64,000 bases of DNA from positions 29,449 to 93,448 of the forward strand of contig JAQGOE010000133.1 in assembly GCA_028293725.1 (NCBI GenBank), in the 5' to 3' direction. The notes below the pieces were generated by a model. That model did no database searches, had not been told where the DNA came from, and saw nothing but the letters and a program-made list of their open reading frames with translations. Source of the stretch: Gammaproteobacteria bacterium (lineage in GTDB: Bacteria > Pseudomonadota > Gammaproteobacteria > Steroidobacterales > Steroidobacteraceae). The stretch's first letter is position 1. Every line of letters begins with the position of its first letter. The translations under genes were made by a program, and so were the position numbers. This document shows, one piece after another, positions 44,521 to 53,350 of the stretch.

Positions 44521-45324
44521 CTAAAGATCCCCGAAGTAGCGCTGGATTATGGTCAATGCCGCGATGGCCGCCGTTTCCGTCCGCAGGACCCTGGGCCCGA
44601 GCCGCACCGCTTTAAAACCCGCGGTAACGGCCGCTTCCTGCTCAACGTCCTCCAGGCCGCCCTCCGGACCGATGAGTACGGTAATGCCTTTACCGACGTC
44701 CTGGAGGTCATCGATGCGGAGGTCGCCAGTGGGGGACAGGAGCAGTCGCGTCGAGCCGGCGGAGTCGGTGCGGCCTGCCGGATCGGGATGGCCCGTGGAG
44801 TCAGGATGGCCAGCGGAGTCGGGGCGGGCGGACGGGTCTCCCGTCAGCATGTCGAAGAAATCCACTGGCGCGGCCAGGTCTGGGATCCGGTTTCGCCCGC
44901 ATTGCTCGCACGCCGCGACGGCAATGGCGCGCCAATGTTGTAGTTTCCGTTCCGCCTGCTTTTCATCCAGCCTGACGACGCTGCGCTTGGTAAACACGGG
45001 CACGATGCGCGACGCCCCCAACTCGGTGGCTTTCTGGATAATCCAGTCCATCCGCTCGCCCCGCGAGATGCCCTGTACGAGCGTGAGGGGCAAGGGCGAC
45101 TCACGGTCGAGCGGCCGGTGCTCCTCTACGGTGACCACGACAGTCTCCTTGCGAAACTCCTCGATGCGGGCCTCGAACTCACCACCGCTTCCGTCAAACA
45201 CCGTCAGGGCGTCACCACTACGCAGTCGTAACACGCGTGCGATGTGATGCGCGGCGCTGCCCTCGACAACGACACGCTTGCCGGCTGCCACCGGCGAGTC
45301 CACGTAAACCCGAGTCAATCGCAT
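44521..45324 (-). CDS. rsmE: 16S rRNA (uracil-1498-N3) methyltransferase RsmE
   Basis: A 267-residue SPOUT methyltransferase. PUA-like N terminus (GSAAHHIARVLRLRSGDAL), then QGISRGERMDWIIQKATELGASRIVP, ERKLQHWRAIAVAACEQCGR, the knot LIGPEGGLEDVEQEAA and LGPRVLRTETAAIAAL. It modifies U1498 in the decoding centre. A ~30-residue Pro/Asp/Ser/Gly/His insertion (18-bp DNA repeats at 44759-44830) sits between the CGRNRIP block and the knot. The first 10 bp overlap bioA. Confidence 0.95.
   Translation of the reverse strand: MRLTRVYVDSPVAAGKRVVVEGSAAHHIARVLRLRSGDALTVFDGSGGEFEARIEEFRKETVVVTVEEHRPLDRESPLPLTLVQGISRGERMDWIIQKATELGASRIVPVFTKRSVVRLDEKQAERKLQHWRAIAVAACEQCGRNRIPDLAAPVDFFDMLTGDPSARPDSAGHPDSTGHPDPAGRTDSAGSTRLLLSPTGDLRIDDLQDVGKGITVLIGPEGGLEDVEQEAAVTAGFKAVRLGPRVLRTETAAIAALTIIQRYFGDL
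44759..44830. repeat. Four 18-bp tandem repeats inside rsmE
   Basis: Units 44759-44776, 44777-44794, 44795-44812 and 44813-44830 are imperfect copies of GCGGAGTCGGGATGGCC-like sequence. On the coding strand they give PDSAGH, PDSTGH, PDPAGR, TDSAGS. Being a multiple of three, copy-number changes would keep the frame. Confidence 0.8.
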
Positions 45325-46673
45325 GTTGCGCGCTCAATCCCTTCGCGTGCTACGTCGACCATCAGGTCGATCTCGTCCGGAGTAATGACGTACGGCGGCA
45401 TGAAGTAGACCACATTGCCGACGGGTCGTAACAGCACACCGCGCCCGACCGCATGCCGGTAGATTCCCAGCCCGCGCCGTTCCTGCCAGGGATACCCCTC
45501 GCGCGTCGCCTTGTCCTTGACCAGCTCGATGGCGACGATCATCCCGCGTTGTCTGACTTCGGCGACGTGTGGATGGCTCTCGAGCTCGCGTGCCCGCGCA
45601 CCCATGTGGGCGGCGAGTGTCCGGTTGCGCTCGAGAACGTTGTCCTCCCGGAAGATCCGCAAGCTCGCCAGCGCGACCGCGCAGGCCAGCGGGTTTCCCG
45701 TGAAGCTGTGAGAGTGTAGAAACGCATTCAACTTCGTGTATTCATCGTAGAACGCCGCATACACGGACTCGGTCGTCAGAACCGCCGACAGCGGCAGATA
45801 GCCCGCCGTGAGTCCTTTCGACAGACACATGAAATCCGGACTGATGCCGGCCTGCTCGCAGGCAAACATCGTGCCGGTGCGCCCGAAGCCCACCGCGATC
45901 TCATCCGCGATGAGATGCACTTCGTAGCGGTTGCAGGCGTCCCGGAGCATTTCCAGGTAAACCGGGTCGTACATGCGCATGGTGCCGGCACACTGCACCA
46001 GGGGCTCCACGATCACCGCGGCGACCTCGTGCGCATGACGGGCCAGCGTGGCCTCCATGTGCGCAAACTTGCGTCGTGAATGCTCGGCCCAACTTTCGCC
46101 GGGCTCCCGCTCATAACAGTCCGGCGAGGGCACCGTGATGACATCCATCAGCAGCGGTTGATAGATTTCCTTGTATAACTCCACGTTGCCGACGGCCAGC
46201 GCGCCCAGGGTTTCGCCGTGATAGCTGTTCGAAAGCGTAACGAAACGGCGCTTGCCCTGCCGGCCCATGTTGCGCCAGTAGTGAAAGCTCATTTTTATCG
46301 CGACTTCGACGGCGGACGAGCCGTTGTCGGCGTAGAAACAGCGCGTCAGTCCCGGTGGCGCGATCGCGACCAGGGCTTCCGACAGCTCGATGACCGGCGT
46401 ATGCGTAAAGCCGGCGAGAATCACCTGCTCGAGGTTGTCCAACTGCTCGCGCAGCGCGGCGTTGATGCGTGGGTTGGAATGTCCGAAGAGATTTACCCAC
46501 CACGAGCTGATGGCGTCGAGGTAGCGGTGCCCCTCGAAATCCTCCAGCCAGACGCCCGCGCCGCGCTTGATGGGAATCAGGGGCAACAGCGCCTCGTGAT
46601 CCTTCATCTGCGTACAGGGATGCCAGACGTGTGCAAGGTCTCGCGCGACGTAAGATGCGTTGCTCATATTCAT
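45315..46673 (-). CDS. bioA: Adenosylmethionine-8-amino-7-oxononanoate aminotransferase
   Basis: A 452-residue PLP class III aminotransferase of biotin synthesis (KAPA to DAPA, S-adenosylmethionine as amino donor). HVWHPCTQMKDHEALLPL, DAISSWWVNLFGHSNPRIN, FYADNGSSAVEVAIKMSFHYW, SNSYHGETLGALAVG, ADEIAVGFGRTGTMFACEQAG and the PLP Lys in CLSKGLTAGYLPLS are BioA signatures. The 3' end overlaps rsmE by 10 bp. Confidence 0.97.
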   Translation of the reverse strand: MNMSNASYVARDLAHVWHPCTQMKDHEALLPLIPIKRGAGVWLEDFEGHRYLDAISSWWVNLFGHSNPRINAALREQLDNLEQVILAGFTHTPVIELSEALVAIAPPGLTRCFYADNGSSAVEVAIKMSFHYWRNMGRQGKRRFVTLSNSYHGETLGALAVGNVELYKEIYQPLLMDVITVPSPDCYEREPGESWAEHSRRKFAHMEATLARHAHEVAAVIVEPLVQCAGTMRMYDPVYLEMLRDACNRYEVHLIADEIAVGFGRTGTMFACEQAGISPDFMCLSKGLTAGYLPLSAVLTTESVYAAFYDEYTKLNAFLHSHSFTGNPLACAVALASLRIFREDNVLERNRTLAAHMGARARELESHPHVAEVRQRGMIVAIELVKDKATREGYPWQERRGLGIYRHAVGRGVLLRPVGNVVYFMPPYVITPDEIDLMVDVAREGIERATCD

Positions 46674-46727
46674 GAGAGCGATTGTGGCATGATCCCGCCG
46701 GCGGTTGACCCCCCGCGGCTAAGCGTG

Positions 46728-47312
46728 ATGCCCGTGCAGCCCAGAAACATGCAACCTGCGAAAGTTGATCCCACCACCGGTCTGCTCATCGGGGTCCGGC
46801 AGGTGTTATCCCCGCACTTCGATGCGCGTCCCACGAACGGGGTACCCGAGCTCATTGTCGTGCACGGCATCAGCCTTCCCCCGGGCGAATTCGGTGGGCC
46901 CTGGATCGACCGCCTGTTCACCGGCAATCTACCGCCGGACGCGCACCCCTATTTTAGAGAGGTTGCCGCACCTGGCCGCCGCGTCTCAGCCCACGCCCTC
47001 ATCCGCCGGGACGGACAGATAATCCAATACGTAACCTTCGGTGCGCGCGCCTGGCACGCAGGTCCGTCGGAATACCGCGGTCGCGCCGCCTGCAACGATT
47101 TCTCGATAGGCATCGAGCTCGAGGGCAGCGACGATATTCCCTACACCGACGCGCAATATGACCAACTCGCACGCGTCGTCCGGGGCTTGCTCGCGACTTA
47201 TCCGATGCTTTCGCCAACGCATATCACCGGACACAGCGATATTGCGCCTGGTCGCAAGACCGACCCGGGGCCGGCGTTCGAGTGGAGTCGGTTTCGAAGC
47301 CTGATCGCGTAA
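46728..47312 (+). CDS. ampD: 1,6-anhydro-N-acetylmuramyl-L-alanine amidase AmpD
   Basis: About 194 residues, cytosolic zinc amidase of peptidoglycan recycling. ELIVVHGISLPPGEFGGPWID (Zn His), RVSAHALIRRDGQIIQYV, RAWHAGPSEYRGRAACNDFS, IGIELEGSDDIPYTDAQY, THITGHSDIAPGRKTDPGPAF (Zn His and Asp) match E. coli AmpD almost block for block. ATG at 46728 or 46749 could be used; the open frame reaching to 46218 lies antisense to bioA and is not part of the gene. Confidence 0.96.
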   Translation: MPVQPRNMQPAKVDPTTGLLIGVRQVLSPHFDARPTNGVPELIVVHGISLPPGEFGGPWIDRLFTGNLPPDAHPYFREVAAPGRRVSAHALIRRDGQIIQYVTFGARAWHAGPSEYRGRAACNDFSIGIELEGSDDIPYTDAQYDQLARVVRGLLATYPMLSPTHITGHSDIAPGRKTDPGPAFEWSRFRSLIA

Positions 47313-47348
47313 GAGTCGGTGAATCGCGTCGGCGCAGGCGAGTCCCAG

Positions 47349-47912
47349 TCAGCTCTGCGGCTTACTCCGATCGTGCCGCCAGAGCACCTCTGTGCCCCGC
47401 TCATGCCTCGCCAGCACCCTCGCGAGCACGAACAGTAAATCCGACAAGCGGTTCAAATACTTCAGCACCTCCGGGCTAACCGCCTCTTCGCGAGCGAGCG
47501 TCCATGTCCGACGCTCCGCGCGACGCGCCACGGTGCGCGCCACGTGGCAGGCCGCGGCCGCGGGACCACCGCCAGGAAGGATGAACTCCTTCAGCGGCGG
47601 CAGGGCGTCGTTGAATCCATCCAACGCCTCTTCGAGCCGCGTCACATGCTGTTCCGAGATCGCCCGGTGGCCCGGAATGCACAGCTCGCCACCCATGTCG
47701 AACAGCTCGTGCTGCACCTCAGTCAGGCAGGTCACGACGCCCTCCGGGAGGCCTGGCACGGCCAGCAAGACGCCCACCATGCTGTTGAGCTCGTCGACGG
47801 TGCCATAGGCCTCGACTCGTGCGCCGTCTTTCGGGACGCGCGTCCCGTCACCGAGTCCGGTGGTGCCGTCATCACCTGTGCGCGTATAGATTTTGCTCAA
47901 CCGATTGCCCAT
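47349..47912 (-). CDS. ATP:cob(I)alamin adenosyltransferase, PduO type
   Basis: A 187-residue helical enzyme that makes adenosylcobalamin. KIYTRTGDDGTTGLGDG (ATP site), RVEAYGTVDELNSMVG, and the ATP/cobalamin helix FILPGGGPAAAACHVARTVARRAER are diagnostic of the PduO/MMAB family. A BtuD-like ABC ATPase gene lies 0.8 kb away on the same strand, which fits cobalamin uptake plus activation. Confidence 0.95.
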   Translation of the reverse strand: MGNRLSKIYTRTGDDGTTGLGDGTRVPKDGARVEAYGTVDELNSMVGVLLAVPGLPEGVVTCLTEVQHELFDMGGELCIPGHRAISEQHVTRLEEALDGFNDALPPLKEFILPGGGPAAAACHVARTVARRAERRTWTLAREEAVSPEVLKYLNRLSDLLFVLARVLARHERGTEVLWRHDRSKPQS

Positions 47913-47947
47913 GCTCTTCTCCTGGAGTGACAGCAGGAAAGTGAATT

Positions 47948-48712
47948 ATGGCATCCAAAGAACTTCAGGCGGCGCTGGAAGCTGCGCAGGCCGCGGGTGA
48001 GGTGATCCGTTCCCTCTATCAGAAGAACATCACCGTCACAACGAAGTCCGATGCCTCTCCCGTTACGGAAGCCGACGTTCGTGCCGAAGAGGTGATCAAA
48101 GGGATCCTGAGCGAGCGGTTTCCGGGTTACGGGTTCTATGGCGAGGAAACCGGGAAGCACTCGATGGGCGCCGAGAGTGTCTGGCTGGTCGATCCCATCG
48201 ACGGCACCAAGTCGTTCGTTCGTGACTGTCCCTTCTTCTCGACGCAGATCGCGCTCATGCGCGCCGGTAAGGTCGTTGTGGGCGTTTCAAGCGCCCCCGC
48301 CTACGGGGAGCTTGCGTGGGCGGAGAGTGGCGCCGGGGCCTTCATGAATGATCGCCCGATACGAGTCAGCAGCGTCGCGGAGTTGAGTCGCTCGATCGTG
48401 TCCACGGGCAATCTGAAGACCATGACGCAGTCCGCGCAATGGAGCCGCCTCGGCGACCTCATCCCTCGCGTCAGCCGCATCCGCGGCTACGGAGATTTTG
48501 TGCACTACCATCTTCTTGCAAGAGGGTCGTTGGATGTCGTCATCGAGTCCGACGTGAATATCCTCGACATAGCCGCGCTCACGATCATCGTGCGTGAAGC
48601 CGGCGGCACATTCACCGATCTGGCTGGAGGTGAGGTGACACTCGGCACGACGTCAGTGTTGGCTACGAACGGCCCTCTTCATACGACCGTGCTCGAAGCG
48701 CTCACTCGCTGA
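47948..48712 (+). CDS. Inositol-monophosphatase-family phosphatase (HisN/CysQ-like)
   Basis: A 254-residue Mg-dependent phosphatase. GYGFYGEETG (metal Glu pair), WLVDPIDGTKSFV (DPIDGT) and NILDIAALTIIVREAGG (last metal Asp) give the complete IMPase site. The GTKSF rather than GTTNF pattern and length point to the histidinol-phosphatase HisN branch or to a nucleotidase; I cannot choose. Confidence 0.88.
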   Translation: MASKELQAALEAAQAAGEVIRSLYQKNITVTTKSDASPVTEADVRAEEVIKGILSERFPGYGFYGEETGKHSMGAESVWLVDPIDGTKSFVRDCPFFSTQIALMRAGKVVVGVSSAPAYGELAWAESGAGAFMNDRPIRVSSVAELSRSIVSTGNLKTMTQSAQWSRLGDLIPRVSRIRGYGDFVHYHLLARGSLDVVIESDVNILDIAALTIIVREAGGTFTDLAGGEVTLGTTSVLATNGPLHTTVLEALTR

Positions 48713-49481
48713 CAAACACACGCCGCCCGTCCTTCTCGATCTCGATCATCGGTGAGTCGTAGAGCGCGCTCAGCTTCTCCGCAGTCAACGTCTCACGCAC
48801 CGCGCCGACGCTCCAGCGTCCGTCTCCGAACAGCAGCAACACGCGATCCGCGAAACGTGCCGCCAGGGTCGGATCGTGGAGTGTTGTGATCACGGTGCTC
48901 CCCGTCCGCGCCAGCTCGCGAAACAGCCCCAACACACCGATCTGGTGATGCGGATCGAGATGATTCGTCGGCTCGTCCAGCAGAAAGATTCCGGGTTGCT
49001 GTGCGAGCAGGGCCGCCACGGCTACGCGGCGTTGCTCGCCACCGGATAGGGTATCGGTGCGCCTGTCAGCGAGCTCAATCAACCCAACAGCGGCCAGGGA
49101 TTCCCGGGAGATGCGCACGTCGTCCGCGGTTTCCCACTGCCACAGGCCCAGGTGCGGATGCCGTCCGATCAACACCATTTCCAGCGCGGTGGTGACGAAC
49201 GCGTCCTCCAGATCCTGTGCCAGCAGTCCGAGTCGCAACGCCACGGCGCGGCGGCTCAGCTTATCGAATGGGATGCCGTCCAGATGCACCGCGCCGTCCC
49301 TGGGCGGCCGCAGTCCGGCGAGCGTATGCAGAGTGAGAGTCTTTCCGGAGCCGTTACATCCAAGAATCGCGATGACTTCACCAGGCGCGAATTCGACCGA
49401 CAAACCACTGACCAGCGTGCGCGCCCCAACATGCACACTCAGCTGTTGTGCTGTCAGTCCACGCTTCAATGGTGCGTCCAT
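48702..49481 (-). CDS. ABC transporter ATPase, BtuD/FhuC-like
   Basis: A 259-residue ATPase with Walker A GCNGSGKT, signature DTLSGGEQRRVAVAALLAQQ, Walker B FLLDEPTNHLD and the H-loop TLHDPT. It belongs to the iron-siderophore/cobalamin importer class. Its first 16 bp overlap the end of the metalloprotease-like gene; its 3' end overlaps the phosphatase by 11 bp. The most likely permease partner is 3.9 kb away at 53351-54331. Confidence 0.92.
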   Translation of the reverse strand: MDAPLKRGLTAQQLSVHVGARTLVSGLSVEFAPGEVIAILGCNGSGKTLTLHTLAGLRPPRDGAVHLDGIPFDKLSRRAVALRLGLLAQDLEDAFVTTALEMVLIGRHPHLGLWQWETADDVRISRESLAAVGLIELADRRTDTLSGGEQRRVAVAALLAQQPGIFLLDEPTNHLDPHHQIGVLGLFRELARTGSTVITTLHDPTLAARFADRVLLLFGDGRWSVGAVRETLTAEKLSALYDSPMIEIEKDGRRVFVSE

Positions 49482-50239
49482 CGGATCTCGTTTGCCGTGG
49501 TGGGCCCGACAATCACGCTGCGCAGATTCGGCGGCATCTCGAAATCGGTCGCTGTGAGCGCGCGCCGCCCGGCCATGATCTCCGCGCTCGGCTGCGGATA
49601 ACGGGGGTTGCGGTCGGGCTCGGCAAATCCGCTCGGGTAAAGCGGCGCGCCCGTGCCGAAGTCATATTTGTCCGTGGCCCCGAGTGTATGCATCAGCTCG
49701 TGGGCGATGACGATGTTGTTACTTCCCGTCATCTCCTTCATGGCAAAGCCATGGACGACGCCCATCAGTCCCTTCTGCAGTCCGTGCGAGTCTGGCACTC
49801 CGGGCAGCGAAGTCGGGTCATGGTAGAGCACGAAGATGCGGATGCGCGGCGGTGTCCGGCCGGAAACATTCGCGGCGTGCGCGGCGAACCAGCGCAGCTC
49901 GAGACTCCACCATGCCACTCCAAACATCCCAGCGTCCGTTGCGAGCTGCGGCGGAAGCTCCTTGCCTTCGGGGTAGAGCTCCACGTGGACGGGCTCGTCG
50001 AGCGACACCCCGAATCGATGGGCTTCGCGCTGGAAGAAGGTCTCGATGCCCGTGAAGTCATCGGGGGAAAGGTCCGCGATATATCGTTCCGCAGCCGGGC
50101 TGCCATCGCCGTTGAGCGGAAAGACACCCACCCACAGAGTGTTCTTCCAGCTCTGGGTCTGTACCCGATCGAGCCACGTGCGTCCCGCCACGACTACGAG
50201 CACGAGCAGTAGCACGGCGATACGCAGCGTTTTCCACAT
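49466..50239 (-). CDS. Membrane-anchored HExxH metalloprotease-like protein
   Basis: A 257-residue protein with an N-terminal hydrophobic anchor (IAVLLLVLVVVAGRTW). A zinc-binding NNIVIAHELMHTLGATDKYD motif (HELMH) is followed by a C-terminal domain with SAEIMAGRRALTATDFEMP, a layout seen in gluzincin/metzincin-like bacterial proteins. Substrate unknown. It lies between pdxH and the ABC ATPase, overlapping the latter by 16 bp. Confidence 0.75.
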   Translation of the reverse strand: MWKTLRIAVLLLVLVVVAGRTWLDRVQTQSWKNTLWVGVFPLNGDGSPAAERYIADLSPDDFTGIETFFQREAHRFGVSLDEPVHVELYPEGKELPPQLATDAGMFGVAWWSLELRWFAAHAANVSGRTPPRIRIFVLYHDPTSLPGVPDSHGLQKGLMGVVHGFAMKEMTGSNNIVIAHELMHTLGATDKYDFGTGAPLYPSGFAEPDRNPRYPQPSAEIMAGRRALTATDFEMPPNLRSVIVGPTTANEIRWTHH

Positions 50240-50260
50240 GCTCAGCGACCGCTCAGGTTT

Positions 50261-50950
50261 CTAAGGCTGCAGACGCGTAACGTTCCAGGGCCCGACGCCG
50301 AAGAAGCCATCTGCTTGCGGTGTGAGCTCACGCGTCCAGCGGGCGCGATCGTGAATGCGCCCCTCTCCCTCGACCCACAGTTCGACCGAATCCGCCCAGA
50401 GTCGATACCCGCCCCAGTGGGGAGGTCTGGGGATGACAAATTCCGGATGGGCTTCATCGGTGGCGTGCCCCGGATCCGGAACGTCAAAACGCGCAGCCGT
50501 GGACGCAACGGCCTTCTCCAGCGCTTTCCGCGAGGCTACCGGTGCGCTCTGCTCGCTCGCCCAAGCGCCGACACGGCTTTGCCACGGACGCGAGGCAAAG
50601 TAAGCATCGCTGTCCGCAGCGGGGGCTACTACGACGGGTCCTTCGACACGTACCTGCCGGTGCAAGGCGTCCCAGTGAATGACCGCCGCGGCTCTCGGAT
50701 TGCCCGTGAGCTGCAGCCCTTTTCGTGACAGATAGTTCGTGAAGAACACCAGATATCCGGGCTGTTCCACGATCTCCTTGCACAGAACCACGCGCGCGGA
50801 GGGCCGACCGTCCGGATCGCTCGTCGCGAGCACCATGGCGTTGGGATTCGGCTGCAACCGCTGCTGCCAGCTCTCCGCCATCCACCGGTTGAGCACGACC
50901 AATGGCTCCGGCGGCAAGGGCTCGGGGAGAAGCTCGGTAAAGTGTTTCAT
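50261..50950 (-). CDS. pdxH: Pyridoxamine 5'-phosphate oxidase
   Basis: A 229-residue FMN enzyme that makes PLP. PNPNAMVLATSDPDGRPSARVVLCKEI, NYLSRKGLQLTGNPRAAAVIHWDALHRQVRVEG, SRPWQSRVGAWASEQS and RPPHWGGYRL are PdxH motifs. ATG at 50950 begins MKHFTELLPE; upstream extension lacks similarity. Divergent from tyrA by 122 bp. Confidence 0.97.
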   Translation of the reverse strand: MKHFTELLPEPLPPEPLVVLNRWMAESWQQRLQPNPNAMVLATSDPDGRPSARVVLCKEIVEQPGYLVFFTNYLSRKGLQLTGNPRAAAVIHWDALHRQVRVEGPVVVAPAADSDAYFASRPWQSRVGAWASEQSAPVASRKALEKAVASTAARFDVPDPGHATDEAHPEFVIPRPPHWGGYRLWADSVELWVEGEGRIHDRARWTRELTPQADGFFGVGPWNVTRLQP

Positions 50951-51072
50951 AGCCAATAATGTTAGAGCCTTTTCGGGCCTTTGCAGCGGAAATCGATCTG
51001 CGCACTTGCAGGGCACACGCGACGCCATTAGAAAGGGGCCTCACTTTTCCAAAGGTCTCGGGACTGCTTGCC

Positions 51073-52197
51073 ATGACGCGCGATGATGTGACGCTGGATG
51101 ACCTGCGCCGGCGCTTGAATGAGATCGACCGCCAGTTCATTGCGCTGATAGCGGAGCGCAAAGCCATAAGCGGGGAGGTTGCCCGCGTAAAGCGTTCTAC
51201 GGGCTATCCGACGCGCGATTATGAACGTGAGCGCGACGTGATTCTTGGCGTGCGGGCGGCGGCCTCCGAACTGGGCGTTTCCCCAGCCCTCGCAGAGGAG
51301 ATTCTCAGGCTCCTGATCCGTTCTTCTTTGCAGACGCAGGAACAGGCGAGCGTTGCCGCGCGCGGTGCCGGCACGGGCCGCCGGGCGCTGGTGATCGGTG
51401 GCGGCGGCAAGATGGGTGGCTGGTTCGTGGGATTTCTCGGGTCGCAGGGATTTACGGTCGAGGTGGCCGACCCTTCCGGCGGTCCCGCCGGCGTTCCTCA
51501 CGTGGAGGACTGGCGAAAGACGGACCTGAATTACGACTACATCATTGTCGCTACGCCGCTCGGAGTGACGGACGCGATCCTCAGTGATCTTGCGCTGCGC
51601 CGTCCCCCGGGTGTGATCTTCGATGTTGGTTCACTCAAATCACCGCTGCGCTCCGGATTGCTCGCGCTGAAGACCCATGGCTGTCGCGTGACGTCGCTGC
51701 ATCCGATGTTTGGACCCGACACCGAGCTTCTTTCCGGGCGCCACGTTGTGTTCGTGGATCTCGGTCATGCCGAGGCTCTCGCGAGTGCGCGCGAGTTGTT
51801 CGCCCCGACGATGGCCGAGCAGGTTGTGATGAGCCTCGACGACCACGATCGGCTCATCGCGTACGTGCTCGGTCTTTCGCACGCTCTCAACATCGCGTTC
51901 TTTACAGCACTCGCGGAGAGTGGCGAAGCCGCGCCGCGACTTGCGCGCATGTCGAGTACCACTTTCGATTCGCAACTCGACGTGGCGACTCGCGTGGCCC
52001 AGGAGAGTCCCGAGCTGTATTACGAAATCCAGAGTCTGAATGACTACGGTGCCGAGTCGCTGGAAGCTCTTACTAAAGCGGTGGAGCGCATTCGCACGGC
52101 GGTGTTCTCGAAAGACCACGAGGCGTTTGCTGCTTTGATGCGTCGTGGCCGTGATTACCTCGAGGACCGTCGCAGCGTGGCGGAGCGTCGTGCCTGA
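51073..52197 (+). CDS. tyrA: Bifunctional chorismate mutase/prephenate dehydrogenase (TyrA)
   Basis: A 374-residue fusion for tyrosine synthesis. AroQ chorismate mutase domain at ~5-95 ([36 protein letters not shown]), then a NAD(P)-binding dehydrogenase ([64 protein letters not shown]). Both halves look intact, as in E. coli TyrA (373). The stop overlaps the start of the GGDEF gene. Confidence 0.95.
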   Translation: MTRDDVTLDDLRRRLNEIDRQFIALIAERKAISGEVARVKRSTGYPTRDYERERDVILGVRAAASELGVSPALAEEILRLLIRSSLQTQEQASVAARGAGTGRRALVIGGGGKMGGWFVGFLGSQGFTVEVADPSGGPAGVPHVEDWRKTDLNYDYIIVATPLGVTDAILSDLALRRPPGVIFDVGSLKSPLRSGLLALKTHGCRVTSLHPMFGPDTELLSGRHVVFVDLGHAEALASARELFAPTMAEQVVMSLDDHDRLIAYVLGLSHALNIAFFTALAESGEAAPRLARMSSTTFDSQLDVATRVAQESPELYYEIQSLNDYGAESLEALTKAVERIRTAVFSKDHEAFAALMRRGRDYLEDRRSVAERRA

Positions 52198-53335
52198 CAA
52201 AACCCCACGGCGATCCGCCACGACCGAGGAGCAGGTTCGGGCGCTAGAGAGCGACAATCGTCGTCTGCAAGAGCGCTTGCAGGACCTCAAGGAGGAGGCG
52301 AGTCGCAACGACACGTTGTTGCGCAAGACACAGGAGCGCGAACTGGAGCTGCTTCGGGCGGGCTCGCTCGCGGAATTACTGGAGCTGCTGATCCACGGAC
52401 TGAAAGGCTCGTATCAGCTCGACGCGGTTACCCTGGTGCTCAACGATCCCAACCACGAGATCCGGCATCTCATGGCCGGTGACGGCTTCCTGATCGAGGA
52501 GCTCCGGGAGGTGCAGTTTGTCGACGCCGTAACCAGCGTTGCGCCGCGACTCCCGGATCTGGAGCGACCGTGGCTGGGTCCCTTCTGCCGCGAGGATCAT
52601 GAGTTGTTGTTACAAGGGGCGGCCCGCTCCGGCAGCCTCGCGCTGATTCCTTTGTGGCGCAACCAGCAACTCGATGGCGTGCTTGTGTTCCACAGCCTGG
52701 ATCCGATGCGCTTCAATCGCGAGCTGGGGACTGAATTCCTCGCGCACCTGGGCGTGGTTGCCGCGATCTGCGTCGAGAACGCCGTAAATCGCGCCCGACT
52801 GGTTCGAAGTGGCCTCACCGATTTTTTGACGGGCTTTCACAACAGGCGCTATTTGCAGTCGCGCTTGCGTGAGGAGTTGGCTCGCGCACAGCGCGTCAAG
52901 CAATTCCTCGTCTGCCTGATGATCGATGTCGACCACTTCAAGCGGATCAACGACCAGTACGGACATCTCGCGGGCGACGCCGTGCTTCGCGAAGTCGCCC
53001 GTCGCATCGATAATGAGATGCGCACGAGTGATACGGGCGCGCGCTTCGGCGGTGACGAGTTCGCTATCGTCCTGGCGCAGGGAAGCTTTGACGACGGCGA
53101 GCGCGTGGCCAACCGCGTTCTACGCGCCGTAAGCAGTCAGCCGATCAAGATAGGCGCTCAAGTGACCGAGACCGTGACGCTATCGATAGGCGTGGCGGCC
53201 GCCGCACCGGGGCCTGAAGTGAGAGATCACAAGCTGCTGGCGGAGCGCTTGATAGCGGAAGCGGACGCTGCGTTGTATCGCGCCAAGAGCGCAGGGCGAA
53301 ACCGTGTTGCTACGTCGCAGAATATAGTCGCTTAG
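52190..53335 (+). CDS. Diguanylate cyclase with N-terminal DUF484/GAF-like domain
   Basis: A 381-residue protein. GTG 52190 overlaps the tyrA stop by 8 bp. An N-terminal coiled coil (~residues 10-60) leads into a GAF-like DUF484 region (~65-205), then a GGDEF domain with [12 protein letters not shown], an intact active site for c-di-GMP synthesis. [12 protein letters not shown] is preceded by [19 protein letters not shown]. No RxxD I-site is clear. Soluble; c-di-GMP signal may affect pili or biofilm. Confidence 0.92.
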   Translation: MPDKTPRRSATTEEQVRALESDNRRLQERLQDLKEEASRNDTLLRKTQERELELLRAGSLAELLELLIHGLKGSYQLDAVTLVLNDPNHEIRHLMAGDGFLIEELREVQFVDAVTSVAPRLPDLERPWLGPFCREDHELLLQGAARSGSLALIPLWRNQQLDGVLVFHSLDPMRFNRELGTEFLAHLGVVAAICVENAVNRARLVRSGLTDFLTGFHNRRYLQSRLREELARAQRVKQFLVCLMIDVDHFKRINDQYGHLAGDAVLREVARRIDNEMRTSDTGARFGGDEFAIVLAQGSFDDGERVANRVLRAVSSQPIKIGAQVTETVTLSIGVAAAAPGPEVRDHKLLAERLIAEADAALYRAKSAGRNRVATSQNIVA

Positions 53336-53350
53336 AGCGTCTAGACGCTC

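Noticed and set aside
46218..46727. N-terminal extension of the ampD frame
   Set aside because: This part is antisense to bioA and has no similarity to AmpD, which begins near 46728-46749.
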